Shown here one piece after another: positions 11,611-22,115 of a stretch of DNA of 60,000 nt. Source of the stretch: Diphasiastrum complanatum (lineage: Eukaryota > Streptophyta > Lycopodiopsida > Lycopodiales > Lycopodiaceae); NCBI GenBank assembly GCA_029204225.1, contig CM055095.1:67049940-67109939 (forward strand), given 5' to 3'. The notes beneath the pieces were generated by a model. That model worked only from the letters and a program-made list of their open reading frames with translations, was not told the DNA's origin and made no database searches. Both the position numbers and the translations under genes were made by a program. Within the stretch, counting starts at the first letter, position 1. Every line of letters starts with the position of its first letter.

Positions 11611-11964
11611 TCGAGGGAGGGAATGAGTTCCACGAGTTTTTTTTTTTGTGTATGTTTCTTTTAGGTAGAATTTTCCAATAGATTTTATTAGGAGCCCTTT
11701 CTGGTGCAAATTCTTCCCTATGCCTTCTTGGACAATATGTTGGATTGACGCGCATATAAGTTGGTGTCGTGATGTATCTCTTGAAAGCATGTGCATTTTC
11801 CAACATCGTTGCCATTGAGGCTGTAGCTCTAATGCAAACACTTTCATGAAATCGGAAAGAGTGTACCCACCTCTGTCCTCCCAAACGTGGATATGCTTTG
11901 TTGAACTCCTCCAACATTAACACATCGGCTAGGATTCTTCGGCGTGATTCTGTGTCGCACATGT
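11611..11964. other. No gene seen
   Basis: Left flank of the LTR-like copy at 11965. A 121-residue minus-strand frame (11597-11962) has no known motif and stops exactly at the repeat edge. It may be a truncated coding remnant. Confidence 0.3.
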
Positions 11965-12790
11965 TGTTGGCTGATTCTGACGAATCCTCAAGATACTCAA
12001 CCAGAGCAACTCAAGAGCATCTCTCACCTTAGATCGAGGAGGTCTCTGAAAAGATGAAACTAATGAAGACTGAGAGCCGAAGAATGCTAGTTAGTATTGT
12101 CAAGTAAAACTGTGTAAGCCTCATGGTGAATCCCGAAAGATGGAATGACCATGTAGGAACTTGTATTTCTAGGCAAATGTAATAAATGCAAGTAGACCCC
12201 TCTTAAAGAAAGTAGAGTGAGCCACTTTTTGATGGTGACCTCTAGTGGAGAGCATTATTCCACTTGTAATTTGTAAAATGTGGAAATTCCACTAGGATGC
12301 CACCTAAGGAGCTCTCTTACTTATTTAAGAGACTCTCTCTTTGAGAAGAGGAGCTTTTTTATGCATTGTATCAACTCCATGTCCATATGAGAAGAGCATC
12401 CACGAGTTTGATACAACACTAAGCTCCTTGGTCATGGCGGTTTTCTTGAGTGATGTTCCTACGATCATGCCCTTCCATCCTTTGTGTGTGATTGTGGATA
12501 GTAGAGTGGATTAGTTTTTCTGCTTTCCTAGAGTGGATTAGATTTCGTTTCTTGTTTGTGGATTAATGTAGGAATCAGCATTCAGGTAAACTAAATAGAC
12601 TGGGTTTGTGATGTAATTCTTGCATATCCCCTTACAACCCTGTTCTTGATGTTCTTGGGATGTCCAAGAATCAAAAGACTGGTTGGTTTCTTGATTCTTG
12701 GACTTCTAAAATGTTGTAGATTAGCTCTTTGTTTTCTTGTTTTGTTTTCTGTTAATGCTGTAGATCAATTGGAGTTTCAATAACTGTTCC
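11965..12790 (+). repeat. LTR-like copy of the palindrome family
   Basis: From TGTTGGCTGATTCT at 11965 the sequence matches the left arm at 55695-56446, with about 85% identity judged by eye. Shared blocks include CACCTTAGATCGAGGAG, GTAAGCCTCATGGTGAAT and GCCACCTAAGGAGCTCTCTT. The region ATTTAAGAGACTCTC looks like an LTR promoter. The match starts abruptly at TGTTGG in both places, although the left flanks differ. I take TGTTGG as a true LTR end. The right edge is vague, near 12790. Confidence 0.7.
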
Positions 12791-13239
12791 CTGATCATTT
12801 TTAGAGTAGATAGCTGTAGGAACTGTTGAACGTTCATTTGGGCTGCATGCTAATCTATAAATGAATGTTTATGGCTTGCGTTTCTGATAGAGTGTGAGTG
12901 CGTTCAAGAGTGAACGACTTTGAGTTGTCCTCTGACAGGTAGGATAAACATACTACAACGTTGAAATCAGTCCACTCTGTCTGGTTTTGGGCAATGTAAC
13001 AATATGAAACATCCAAAAATTGCCCAAGAAGCTTGATAACAGGCATAACCGACCTTGAAGTTGTTCTGGAACAAGAAGAAAGAATCAGAACAAGAAAGAG
13101 AAAAAATCCAACAGATTTTAAAGTAGAATATCTATAAACATTTGGCCAAGTTGTCGCTTGAGCACATCCACACCTTTACTACATACCTACTGCAACGTTC
13201 TTCTCAACCAGATCCATTCCAAAATGCTATACCTATCTA
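12791..13239. other. No gene seen
   Basis: AT-rich sequence, with nothing recognisable on either strand. Confidence 0.4.
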
Positions 13240-13510
13240 GATCTATCAAACCGATTTGCATCTCTGCAAAACTGCGCTATTGCACATCCTGACCTTCCCG
13301 GATATATCTACAACCACGTGCTTATTTCAAAACTGGATCGAGTCTTATATGCAAATCTCAATCGAGTCCTTCTTGAATGCCTTCTGGACCAAGCCTCTTG
13401 AATGCCATCTCAACCGAGCCCTCCATAAGCCCTCATGACCGAGTCGCAAACTGGTCTCATCTCGACCGAGTCAAAGCTCACAATCTCGACCGAAGGGTCT
13501 CCCCTCACAT
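13240..13510 (-). repeat. Short array of CTCGACCGAG-type motifs, inverted relative to 18781-19700
   Basis: ATCTCAATCGAGTCC, CATCTCAACCGAGCC, CATCTCGACCGAGTC and CAATCTCGACCGAAG recur here. Their reverse complement, GGTCGAGAT, is the unit of the large array at 18781-19700. About five degenerate copies are visible. Confidence 0.6.
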
Positions 13511-13559
13511 CTCAAGACAAGCTAGAAAACACTCACATCATGATCAGCTTGCAGCTTTC

Positions 13560-14284
13560 TGATTGTGAACAATATGCTTGATGAGAGCACAAGAAGCGTC
13601 GTATAATAACACTCAACTCCTTCACAATTCACAATGTTGATTGATCATTAATAATGAGATGTATGAACAGTTGATTTATACTAAGTAATTAGGTCATCAA
13701 ATGCGATTGCCAGCTGGCTGGAGTTCGTTGGCGTTCATCCAATTCCTTCTCAAAAATTGATTGCTGATAAGGAGTGACAATTGGCCGTAAACAGTCTATT
13801 TGCATAAATGAACTTAAACTGTCACTCTGCAGAAATGAACGTAAACTGTCAGAGGCGACAGTGTCGCAAAAAGACAAAAAATACAAAAACGACGACACTG
13901 CATTTTGACATGTAATTTTTGAAAGACAAAAAATGCAAAAAAGACGACACTGCATTTTTACACGCAATTCCTGATAGGCGAAAAATGCGAAAAAGCTGAC
14001 ACAACATTTTTACATGAGATTCTTGACAGGCGACAGTGTCGCAAAAATATGATAATTGCGACATTGTAATTTTACTTGTAATTTTTAACAAGTGACACTG
14101 TCGGGTTTGTAGAGAGAGAAAATGCGACAATGTTGTCAAACTTTGTGTATTTCTGCAGACTGTGTAAAAACACTTGTAGTTTTGTAGACTGTATAGAAAC
14201 ACGGGAAAATCCGCAGAACTAGATAAATAATGGATGGGGATTAAAACCGATTAGTCGATTAGTAGGAAAGAGAATAATCCAACA
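13560..14284 (-). repeat. Copia 3' LTR (candidate) with internal tandem repeat
   Basis: The right edge CCAACA (14284) lies next to a purine tract on the minus strand (AAGGGAAAG, + 14285-14294) and the end of copia RNase H. This is the position of a 3' LTR starting TGTTGGATTATTC. The left edge is not defined. From 13856 to 14105 it holds about four copies of a roughly 60-bp unit with GACGACACTGCATTTT and GGCGAAAAATGCGAAAAA, and GCGACAGTGTCGC palindromes at 13851 and 14031. Confidence 0.55.
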
Positions 14285-14291
14285 CTTTCCC

Positions 14292-14690
14292 TTAATCTGA
14301 ATCCTTGAATGCCTTGACCTTCAAACTTAGGTCTACACAAAACCTTCTGTGTGCTTCCAAACATAATGTTTTGGTAAAAATATCTGATGTCATATCTTGC
14401 GTTCTACAAGATTGCAAGTCTACCTCCTTGTTGAGAAATTTTTCTGACGAAGTGATACTTGAGTTCAATGTGCTTACTTCTGAAATAAAACCTAGGGTTG
14501 GCTGACAAGGCAATGGCACTTTGATTATCACAAAATAATGTCGTCGGAACATATTGATTCAGATTGATATCTGAGAGTAAGTTCCTCAACCAAATTGCTT
14601 CCTTTGTAGCTTGAGAGGCTGCGATATACTTTGATTCAGTGGAAGATAGAGCTAGTGAAAATTTCTTGCAACTGTTCTAGGAAATTGGAC
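14292..14690 (-). pseudogene. Copia RNase H, C-terminal fragment
   Basis: Read leftward it gives ALSSTESKYIAASQATKEA, then LFCDNQSAIALSANPRF, SKHIELKYHFVRK and DMTSDIFTKTL. These are the RNase H Glu and Asp motifs and terminal signature of Ty1/copia. A frameshift falls near 14435-14440, between the two overlapping frames. Everything upstream (RT, integrase, gag) is missing: the match stops near 14690. Confidence 0.85.
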
Positions 14691-15903
14691 CATTGTCGAG
14701 GAATAAAAAAGCTTGTGCTTCTTATCTGATGAAGGATCTTCGTCGTGACTGGAGTACTTCTTCTGATTAAGTCTCTTTGGATTTCCCATCTGTCTTCTTT
14801 AGTCTTGTCTTTTTCATCTTTGATTTGTGAGCTTGCCTGGTGATTCTACTGTTGTTGTTGTTGGCAATGTGGCTGCTCCAGTGGATCCAAGCAGATCCAC
14901 TCTCTTCCCCCAAAAAAAATTTGTTGGTGGGGATGTTGTTGTTGGTAAATGTTCATGCTCAAGATTGGACCGGCGTGTGGACCACGTAGTTAAAAACACG
15001 TTGAACATGTGACTGGACTAAAGATTGAACAAATTTTAACTATATTTGTTTTGATCTTGCTGTAGTTGACTCAAAGATGACTATGACGATGAGATACAAG
15101 AATTAACTCTGAAGTGACAAGGATTTTTCAAATTTGAAGTATTCACAAAGATCCTAAACTCTGTACAAGGTGATCTGAAGATGGATAGATGAATGAAAAT
15201 GTGTTCTTGAGATGCTCTACGGAAGACTCTCGTGCAGTAGCTATTTCTCATGCAAAAATCAATCACACACTAAGAACGAAGAGGAACAAGGAAATAAATG
15301 AACTGTACATAGAGTGAGAACTGTACAACACTTGTTGAACAAAACTTGCATTCATCAACATGTATAATTCTCCTTGACAATTTCATTTTTCTATTGATCT
15401 TTTAGAGTAATGAAAGAACTCTCATAAGCCCTTGTCAAAAATAAGACATGAATAGTGACATTGAATCTACCATTGTTGATAGCAGATGTTGTAAGATATA
15501 GCTTGAGATGCAGGTATGGTTGAGGTACTATGTCCTGAGTACCTCTCTGAGCAAGAGATTCAGAACCGAATCTCTATCTAGATTTAACCGATTCCTAGAT
15601 TTATTGTGTATTGGCACATTGGAAATCTTATCAGCATGTGGAAAGATAAATAGATTTGAGGTTGCTAAAGGGGAGAAAAACTGTCAATTTCCTGTGGAGG
15701 TTGCTCTTGGTTGGACATTGTAGCAGATGACGGAATATCGGTTTCACTTTCTTCCTACAAGGACTCATTTCATATTAGTGTCTTTTTGCATTATGGAACT
15801 GATGAATTGCGTGGTAATGTAGAAGTATGCAAGAATCTTTGCGAGTGAGCAGCAGGTTGAGCGGTTGAGTGCTATGGTGCTCGTGTTGTATTGTCAGAAG
15901 ATC
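14691..15903. other. No gene seen
   Basis: Unassigned sequence between a copia fragment and the gypsy gag at 15904. A GTTGTTGTTGTTGG stretch (14850) and short frames only. No protease or RT is present where the gypsy pol would be expected, so that element is cut off after gag. Confidence 0.4.
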
Positions 15904-17279
15904 CTAATTGGATTCATAACTAACGTGATGGGCAGGTAGGATCTTACTTGGTTGTTTCGGACAATATTTGAAACTGTGTTTTCTAACACAGTCGGGACAC
16001 TCAGCATGGTACTTGGTCTTGACTGAACAATCAACCATAAAGTGGCCTGTTTCACCACAGATGAAACATCTATTGTTCAATGGCCCTTGCGTAACTACAT
16101 AGTCGTCTTGTATGGCTAGTGGTTCTGGACTTTCTAGTGGGTATTTTTGATAATACGAGAAATGTCCAAATTGTGACGGTTGTTCTTTATATTGTTGGAT
16201 GGAATGTGCTTGGATATGTTGATATGAAGGACAAGCATCAACAGGATGCATAGCTTAACAATGTGGGCACCATATGGGTTTTCGTCTATAAGGTACCTGT
16301 GTAGGGTTTGGCTGACCAGACATACTGCGTTGGATAGAATTTAGGGTAGTTTGAAACTCATTGGTGAGTTTCTCCATCTGTAGTTAATATTGCCGATTAA
16401 GCAACTCCAACTCTGATTTTCAAAGCTGATCTCGGGTGTCTTTGATCGGCTTCGACTCATGGACAGAAGCACGAGGTGCTTTTCTTCTCCTAGGTTCGTC
16501 ATCATCGGAGTCATCTTCTTCCTTGATGGCATCAGACATAGCTAACTTGAGGCTCGTATATTTGTCATTGGATCTAAGCTCGCGTCTAATCCATCTTGGA
16601 AGTCCGACTAGGAACCAGATGATGAGCATCTGTTCGGTAGGTTGTTCTTGTACTTGACTTTTGGGGCGTTTGAAATGCTCCAAATAGTCTCGTACGCATT
16701 CATCTTTTGTCATTTTGATGTTACTCAATTTGAAAGGACTCTCTATCACATGAAATGGTTTAAAACGCTTGATAAAGGACTCCTTCATATTAGACCAATC
16801 CAATTTATCTTCACGATCGAGGTTAAAAACCAGTCTCATGCTTTAGCGATCATGGTCATGAAAAATAGTTGGACCATAGCGTCGGGAGATGTTTTGCCGT
16901 GAACGTCACACGCATTCTCAAAGATTTGCAAGAATATTTGAGGGTCTGAACTATCGTCAAACTTTGGTAGATCTAACTTGGGTGTTCTTCTTCCAAGATG
17001 GGCTCCGTGAGTGGCAGAAGCTCCATTCAAGTGTGTTCTAGTGTGTGATGCTTCAACACCAATGAACATGGGCTCGTGGTCGTGGAGACTCAGCTCTACT
17101 AGGTTCTTGTCCCTCGAATGGGTTTGTGGATTGCTCGTGAAGTTGGGACCAAATTCGATAGCCTATGACGTCTGAATTGTTCACCTATAGGAGATGTCAT
17201 CTCGTATGGATAATCATCAGGTATATGAAGATCAGCATTTGGTGGTCCATTGTAACCGTGCGGTAGTTTGTTTTGTATG
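15904..17279 (-). pseudogene. Gypsy gag with three zinc knuckles, truncated before pol (element D)
   Basis: Read leftward from about 17279 the protein runs LPHGYNGPPNADLHIPDDYP, then LDLPKFDDSSDPQIFLQIFE and a capsid domain with ESFIKRFKPFHVIESPFKL. MSDAIKEEDDSDDDE is the family's acidic linker. Three zinc knuckles follow: CPHC-AMHPVDAC (with a stop in it), CFICGETGHFMVDC and CPDCVRKHSFKYC. The first and third have three rather than four residues between the second Cys and the His. Stops lie near 17098, 16837, 16420 and 16255. The frame ends at 15904 with no protease after it. Confidence 0.85.
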
Positions 17280-18780
17280 GGATTTTTTTTTTTTGTGAGT
17301 TTTGCAAAAATCTTGAAAAAACAATAAATTCTCGAAAACGAAAAAGTTTCGAAAAAGAAAACCAAAAACATGCTAGAATCCGAAAATTTTTGAAGATCAG
17401 AAATTTTCAAAAAACGAAAAATATGTCAACTTAAATAACAAAAAGCGAAAAACCCGAAGGCGTAGACAAAAAACGAAAAATTTGAAGGTTTAGGGTGGTT
17501 AAAAAGCGAAGAACGATTCAAGGTTGTGAAAAAGCGAAAAACACGACAAATTTAGGGTTAATGCGACAATTTAGGGTTATGCTAAAAAATGAAAAATGCG
17601 AAGTTGGCAAAAATTTAGGGTTAATGCAACATGGCGAAAAAGCGAGACAATTTAGGGCTTCGGTACAAAAGCAAAAAATGCGACAGTGTAGGGTGAAAAA
17701 CGCGAAGGTCTTCAAAAAAGCGAAAAACTGAAAACCGAAACTCTACAAAAAACGAAAAATCCGAAGGTTTCTAAAAATGAAAAATTCGAAGGTCGAGTGT
17801 AATGGTAAAAAAATGGAAAAGCAAAAGTTTCAGGGCTATGGAAAATAAACAAAAAATGCGAAGGTTTAGGGTTTAGACGAAAAAAACAAAAATTGATTGT
17901 GGTTGGAAAAAACGAAAAAAGCAAAGAAAGCGAAGGTCTCGGCTGGTGGAAAAAAACAAAAATTGCGAGGGTGATGGAAAAACATGCAAAAAGTTGGAAG
18001 ACACTGGAGAAAACCCCGAATGTTTTGGGCATAAATCGCGAAAAAGACGATAAAAAGGACGAAAAACGCGAAAAAATTGATGGCTCGAAAAACTGATGTA
18101 TCGGAAAAGGTAGGACTCGAAAAAAAAACTATGATTAAAAAAAGTTCGTAACTTGAAAAAATTTGTGACTCGACAAAAAGATAACTCGAAAAAAGAGAGC
18201 TCGAAAAAAAGATGACTCGAAAAATTGGCGACTCGAAAAAATTGGTAACTCGAAAAATTGGAACTCGAAAAAATTTGTGACTTGAAAAAATTTGTGACTC
18301 GAAAAAAAGATAACTCAAAAAAAGAGAACTCGAAAAAGATGACTCGAAAAAGAGAACTTGAAAAAGATACTCGAAAAAATTTGTGACTCGAAAAAAAAAA
18401 ATCGAAAAAAGATAACTCGAAAAAGATGACTCAAAAAAATATATCTCGAAAAAATAGATAACTCAAAAAAACTTTGAAAGTCGAAAAATGGATGTTCAAA
18501 AGAGTGGATGTTCAAGAAATGGAGTCGGGGTCGAAAAACGGAAGTGGGTCGAAAAGAAGAAAAAATGTAGACTATGTCGAAAATTTTTGTTTTTTGATTT
18601 GGTACAAAGTGTCAAAAAAAATTCTTGAAGGCTCAGAAAAAGAACAAAGGCTCAAAAAAGTAATGAAGTCTCAAAAACTAACAAGTATCAAAAAAAAATT
18701 AGAGAAGGCTCAAAAAATTAATGAAGTAGCAAAAAATAACGAAGTATCAAAATTTTGTGGTTTTTTGACTCGGTCAAGAT
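17280..18780 (-). repeat. A-rich degenerate repeat (GCGAAAAA / ACTCGAAAAA) in the leader of element D
   Basis: On the + strand the region is a mosaic of CGAAAAA words. From 17280 to about 18080 GCGAAAAATGCGAAGG and TTTAGGGTT recur irregularly. From about 18100 to 18480 the unit is ACTCGAAAAA(A), with over twenty copies spaced 10-18 bp. The minus-strand frames here (Phe/Ser-rich, over 100 residues) follow from this repeat and are not genes. Its position upstream of gag suggests a retrotransposon leader. Confidence 0.75.
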
Positions 18781-19700
18781 TTTGAATTAGCGGACCCAGT
18801 TGAGATTTTGAAAGGTCGAAATCTGGTTGAGATTTGACATTGGTTTATCCGGTCGAGATTTGATGGGTCTTGATCCGGTTGAGATTTGATCTTGTTTGGT
18901 CTGGTCAAGATTCGATTGAGATTTGATGTCCCAGACTCGGTCGAGATCTGAGCAAGGGTGCGGGCGAAATTCCTCAAAGAGAGCACGATTGAGATTTGAA
19001 ATGCAGGGCCCTCGGTCGAGCTCCGAGGCTTCTGGTGGTGTTATTTGAGCCTTGTGGCTCAGTCGAAAGCTAAGCCCCGTGGCTTGGTTGAGATATCAAC
19101 TGTCTGCCTCGGTCGAGATTTGAGAGAACGCCTCGGTCGAGACTTGAAGTGCAGACCCGGTCGAGATATGTAGCGCAGATTTGGTCGAGATACGAAGTGC
19201 AGACCCGGTCGAGTTGTCTAGGGGCCTTTCTCGATCGAGATGGCGACGTTCATATATGACGATCAGGTGATAAAAAATGTCGGTCGGGATCTAAATGGTG
19301 GTGTCGGTCCAGATCTGAAAGGTGGCGTTGGTCGAGATGGTGAGCAAAAAATTTGGTCGAGATCATGATCAGAGACTCGTGGTCAAGGTCAAGACCAAAG
19401 ACTCGGTCGAACGTTAAGTCGTCGGTTGAGATGAAATGGAGACCCTTCGGTCGAGATGGGAGATGGGTCGTTCGATTAAGATGGTAACGAGTGCAGTCGG
19501 GCGAGATGAAGTGGAGACCCTTCGGTTGAGATGGTGATGAGCCGTTCGGTCGAGATGGTAACGAGTGTAGTCGGGCGAGATGATGAGCAGATGATTTGGT
19601 CGAGTGCTGAGCAGAGGAGGCTTAGTTGAGATGAAGTGGAGACCCTTTGGTCGAGATGGTGATGAGCCGTTCGGTCGAGATGGTAACGAGTGTAGTCAGG
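18781..19700 (+). repeat. GGTCGAGAT degenerate minisatellite
   Basis: About 0.9 kb in which (C)GGTCGAGAT recurs at irregular spacing, joined by words such as TTTGAAGTGCAGACC and GGTAACGAGTG. From about 19440 longer units recur, for example GAAGTGGAGACCC and GATGGTGATGAGCCGTTCGG at 19528 and 19657, suggesting a nested higher-order unit of roughly 130 bp. It ends abruptly near 19710. Confidence 0.75.
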
Positions 19701-20603
19701 CGAGATGGTCCATCAAAATGGTTGTTATGTTTGTGTAACAACATTCTTATTGTAGTCATTTGATTCATATTCAAGCCCTCGCTCGACAACCTTGGGGCCA
19801 ATTTTGGATCGTAATTCACAATAAGAAAGTATTAAGCCATTGTTACAATTTTCTAGCTACTTCTTCAACATGCAAATCTCAAATTTTTCTCGTTGTTGTT
19901 GTTGTAACATTAAGACAATTGAGGACATTGTCTTTAAAAAGAAGAGTTATATGCACCTCCTTGGTCTTTGAGAGATTCTATGGTTTGAATCCTCTATTTA
20001 TTATTGATACTATATTATTAGGTGCTTATTAAATACATACCTTCTCCAATGCATGGAACCTTAGATGTTACAAATAGTACATACAACTTCATTTTTAGTT
20101 GAATGTTTGTGCAAAAACTTAGAGTAAAGAGTAACTTTATATGGGTTTAGCATAGTTTAAAGTTAGCTTCAAATTACTCTCAACCTTTTTTTTTTTCATT
20201 CGAATTTTGTTTTACCTAAGATTAGTCCCCACGATTACAATCTCTTCTCTATCTACATTTAGTTTGATGTCCTATTCTTCTCATAACTACCTAAATTATG
20301 CAAGTTGACTTTAGGATTTTGTTGATAAACAATGATATTCTTATAAATTTTGGTACATATAATACAATCCTCTAGATATGCAACTATTCTTGTAGAACCC
20401 ACAATTATCCTCACCATCAACTAGCTATAGTTAGAAAAATAACAATATGGAAAAAGTATCGACAAATTTTTATATAACTTTATTATGTGAAAATAGATGT
20501 GATTACATGGAGTATGACTATAAATTTAACATGCTCTTGAATAAGGACATGCTATTTGTAAAATTTGTGGCATCTTTAATAATTTGATGCAAAAAATGTG
20601 TAG
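19701..20603 (+). other. Intron sequence upstream of the NME7-like exon
   Basis: AT-rich, no coding match. I take the bases up to the acceptor TGTAG at 20599-20603 as the end of an intron whose start lies outside the window, because no earlier NME7 exon could be found between 1 and 20603. Confidence 0.5.
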
Positions 20604-20734
20604 GTTCAATGGGAGCTATTTTGGATCTCATACTGCAAAATTTCGATATAACTGCCATGGAGCTTCTGACTTTTAGTCGCACAAATGCTACAGATTTCTA
20701 TGAGATCTATAAGGGAGTTTGCTCTGATTATCAT
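20604..20734 (+). CDS. NME7: NME7-like protein, exon encoding the start of the second NDPK domain
   Basis: The acceptor AAATGTGTAG precedes a 131-bp exon, and the donor GTAAGC follows at 20735. The exon begins with the last two bases of a split codon and then reads MGAILDLILQNFDITAMELL and NATDFYEIYKGVCSDYH. It aligns with the family segment GKI-L-I-AGF-ISAM-M and the NVEEFYEVYKGV block of NME7. The length and the phase-0 end fit the next exon exactly. NME7 has an N-terminal DM10 domain and two NDPK domains. In other organisms it is bound to axonemal doublet microtubules and the gamma-tubulin ring complex. Only part of the second NDPK domain is in this window. NDPKs of other subfamilies are less similar, especially in the following exons. 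Confidence 0.88.
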
Positions 20735-21110
20735 GTAAGCCTCAATTTAAAACCACAAGTTTGAGATGTTATCTTAATCTAACTCTCTTTGTTTTTTTGT
20801 TCTTACTCCAAAAGTTATTGCCAAACTTCACAATTGCGAGGCTTTTACTTTCTCTATTTTGGGTGACAATATCTTGATTTAGACATTTTGACACTTAACA
20901 TTAAAAAACAACCCAAATATTTGTTTGTGTGTCGAGTCAGCCACCAATTTTCATAAGCTTTATCTCTTTCACAATCATTTTCTAGTTTGAAAATGTACAA
21001 TTTACATATGTGAATAGGACATATTTCCTTATATCAAAATTGCTTTTAGTTTGAATTAGATCTTGAGTAGTGGTTTTTAAACCACACATGTTCCTTTTGT
21101 TTTTTGATAG
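20735..21110 (+). other. NME7-like intron, short
   Basis: A 376-bp GT-AG intron (GTAAGC...TTTTTTGATAG), AT-rich and without coding frames. It contrasts with the 24.5-kb intron that follows. Confidence 0.85.
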
Positions 21111-21281
21111 GCAATGGTGCATGAGCTAGCTTCAGGGCCATTCCTTGCTTGCGAAGTTTGCAATAAGAAGGGAGATACTAATCCTGTAGAAGTAGTTCGA
21201 GAATTATGTGGACCAATTGATCCACAAGTGTGCAAGATGTTGCGGCCTGACACCATACGAGCTCAGTTTGGTACCAACAAG
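21111..21281 (+). CDS. NME7: NME7-like protein, exon encoding the middle of the second NDPK domain
   Basis: A 171-bp phase-0 exon of exactly 57 codons between TTGATAG and the donor AAG|GTCAAC. It reads AMVHELASGPFLACEVC, then ELCGPIDPQVCKMLRPDTIR and AQFGTNK. The NDPK signatures are SGP (before the kinase's Kpn-like strand), CGP-DP (NME7 form of the usual GPT-P block) and the RPDTIRAQFG segment that contributes nucleotide-binding Arg. CGPIDPQVCKMLRP is closer to NME7 than to NME1/2. The open frame continues through the donor to a TAA at 21300, which would truncate the protein if unspliced before the catalytic His. Confidence 0.92.
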
Positions 21282-21631
21282 GTCAACATCTACAAATTTT
21301 AACTCCATTTAAGATATACAAAGCCAATTGAAAAGTTTTTGAATATGTCAAAAATAGTCTAGGGTTTTGTTAGGGCAAAAGAATTGGAAAAAATCATTGT
21401 CTCAAATGAAATTGTTTTTTCCAATGAGTGCTTTGATTGTGTTTTCTTCCATTTTCAAGTCCAAGTTTTAGAATGGTTGTTTAAATCTAGTTGGCTATCC
21501 AAAAGAAGAAGAAAAAGTTCACCTTATCACTTGAGCAAATCCTAAAGAACTCCAAAGAACAAACACTCAAAATTTTATAGAGTGCATTGTGTTGTCATGG
21601 AATGTTTAGTGAAAATTTGTTAATTAGAAAT

Positions 21632-22115
21632 TGTAGTGGGCATTTCCTATCCACCCTCAACCCTAGATCCAAGCACACAAGCATCAAGGAGATGAAGAGG
21701 ACTAACTAGTTGTCACACGTAGATTCGTTCCCATGAGAGCGATAGCATATTTCATAATCCAGCAAATGCATATGATGCATATTTAACACTAAGATCCATT
21801 AACACTAAGCAATAACACTACATCCATTAACACTAGATCCACAACAATGATAAAGACTTACTCTTCTCTCTCTCCCTTTCAAAAAGCATAAAAATGATCA
21901 ATCCCAATAAGCATCAAATCCAACAATTAACAAATCCAAAGAAAACATGAGAGTTAGAGGAGGAACGATGGAGAGCAAGGACATTCCATATCCATTCCAT
22001 AAGAGGGCCAACCTGCTTGTATTGAAATGAAGAGAGTGTTTAGAAATAATTCTAATCAACCACTATTTATAGTGGATTTTAGGGCTTTGGCCTCAAATCC
22101 CATTGGCCAATTTCT
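21632..22115 (-). repeat. Divergent partial copy of the gypsy B LTR
   Basis: TGTAGTGGGC at 21632 and then blocks such as CGTTCCCATGAGAGCGATAG and the CCATTAACACTA repeats match the LTRs at 25895, 39419 and 41056, with about 75% identity by eye. Similarity fades near 22115, after CCCATTGGCCAATTT. It may be an old solo/partial gypsy LTR or the U5-like half of the copia LTR that follows. I cannot decide. Confidence 0.55.

Noticed and set aside
17495-18515. Phe/Ser-rich and Lys-rich ORFs up to 150 residues on both strands
   Set aside because: Low-complexity products of the CGAAAAA repeat field.
17850-19700. Possible CRISPR-like array (regular short repeats)
   Set aside because: Units are degenerate, spacing is irregular, spacers are not unique and the context is a plant retrotransposon leader.
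21282-21302. Alternative end of the NME7-like protein by reading through the donor to TAA at 21300
   Set aside because: It would remove the catalytic histidine loop, and the true next exon at 45824 continues the family sequence exactly.
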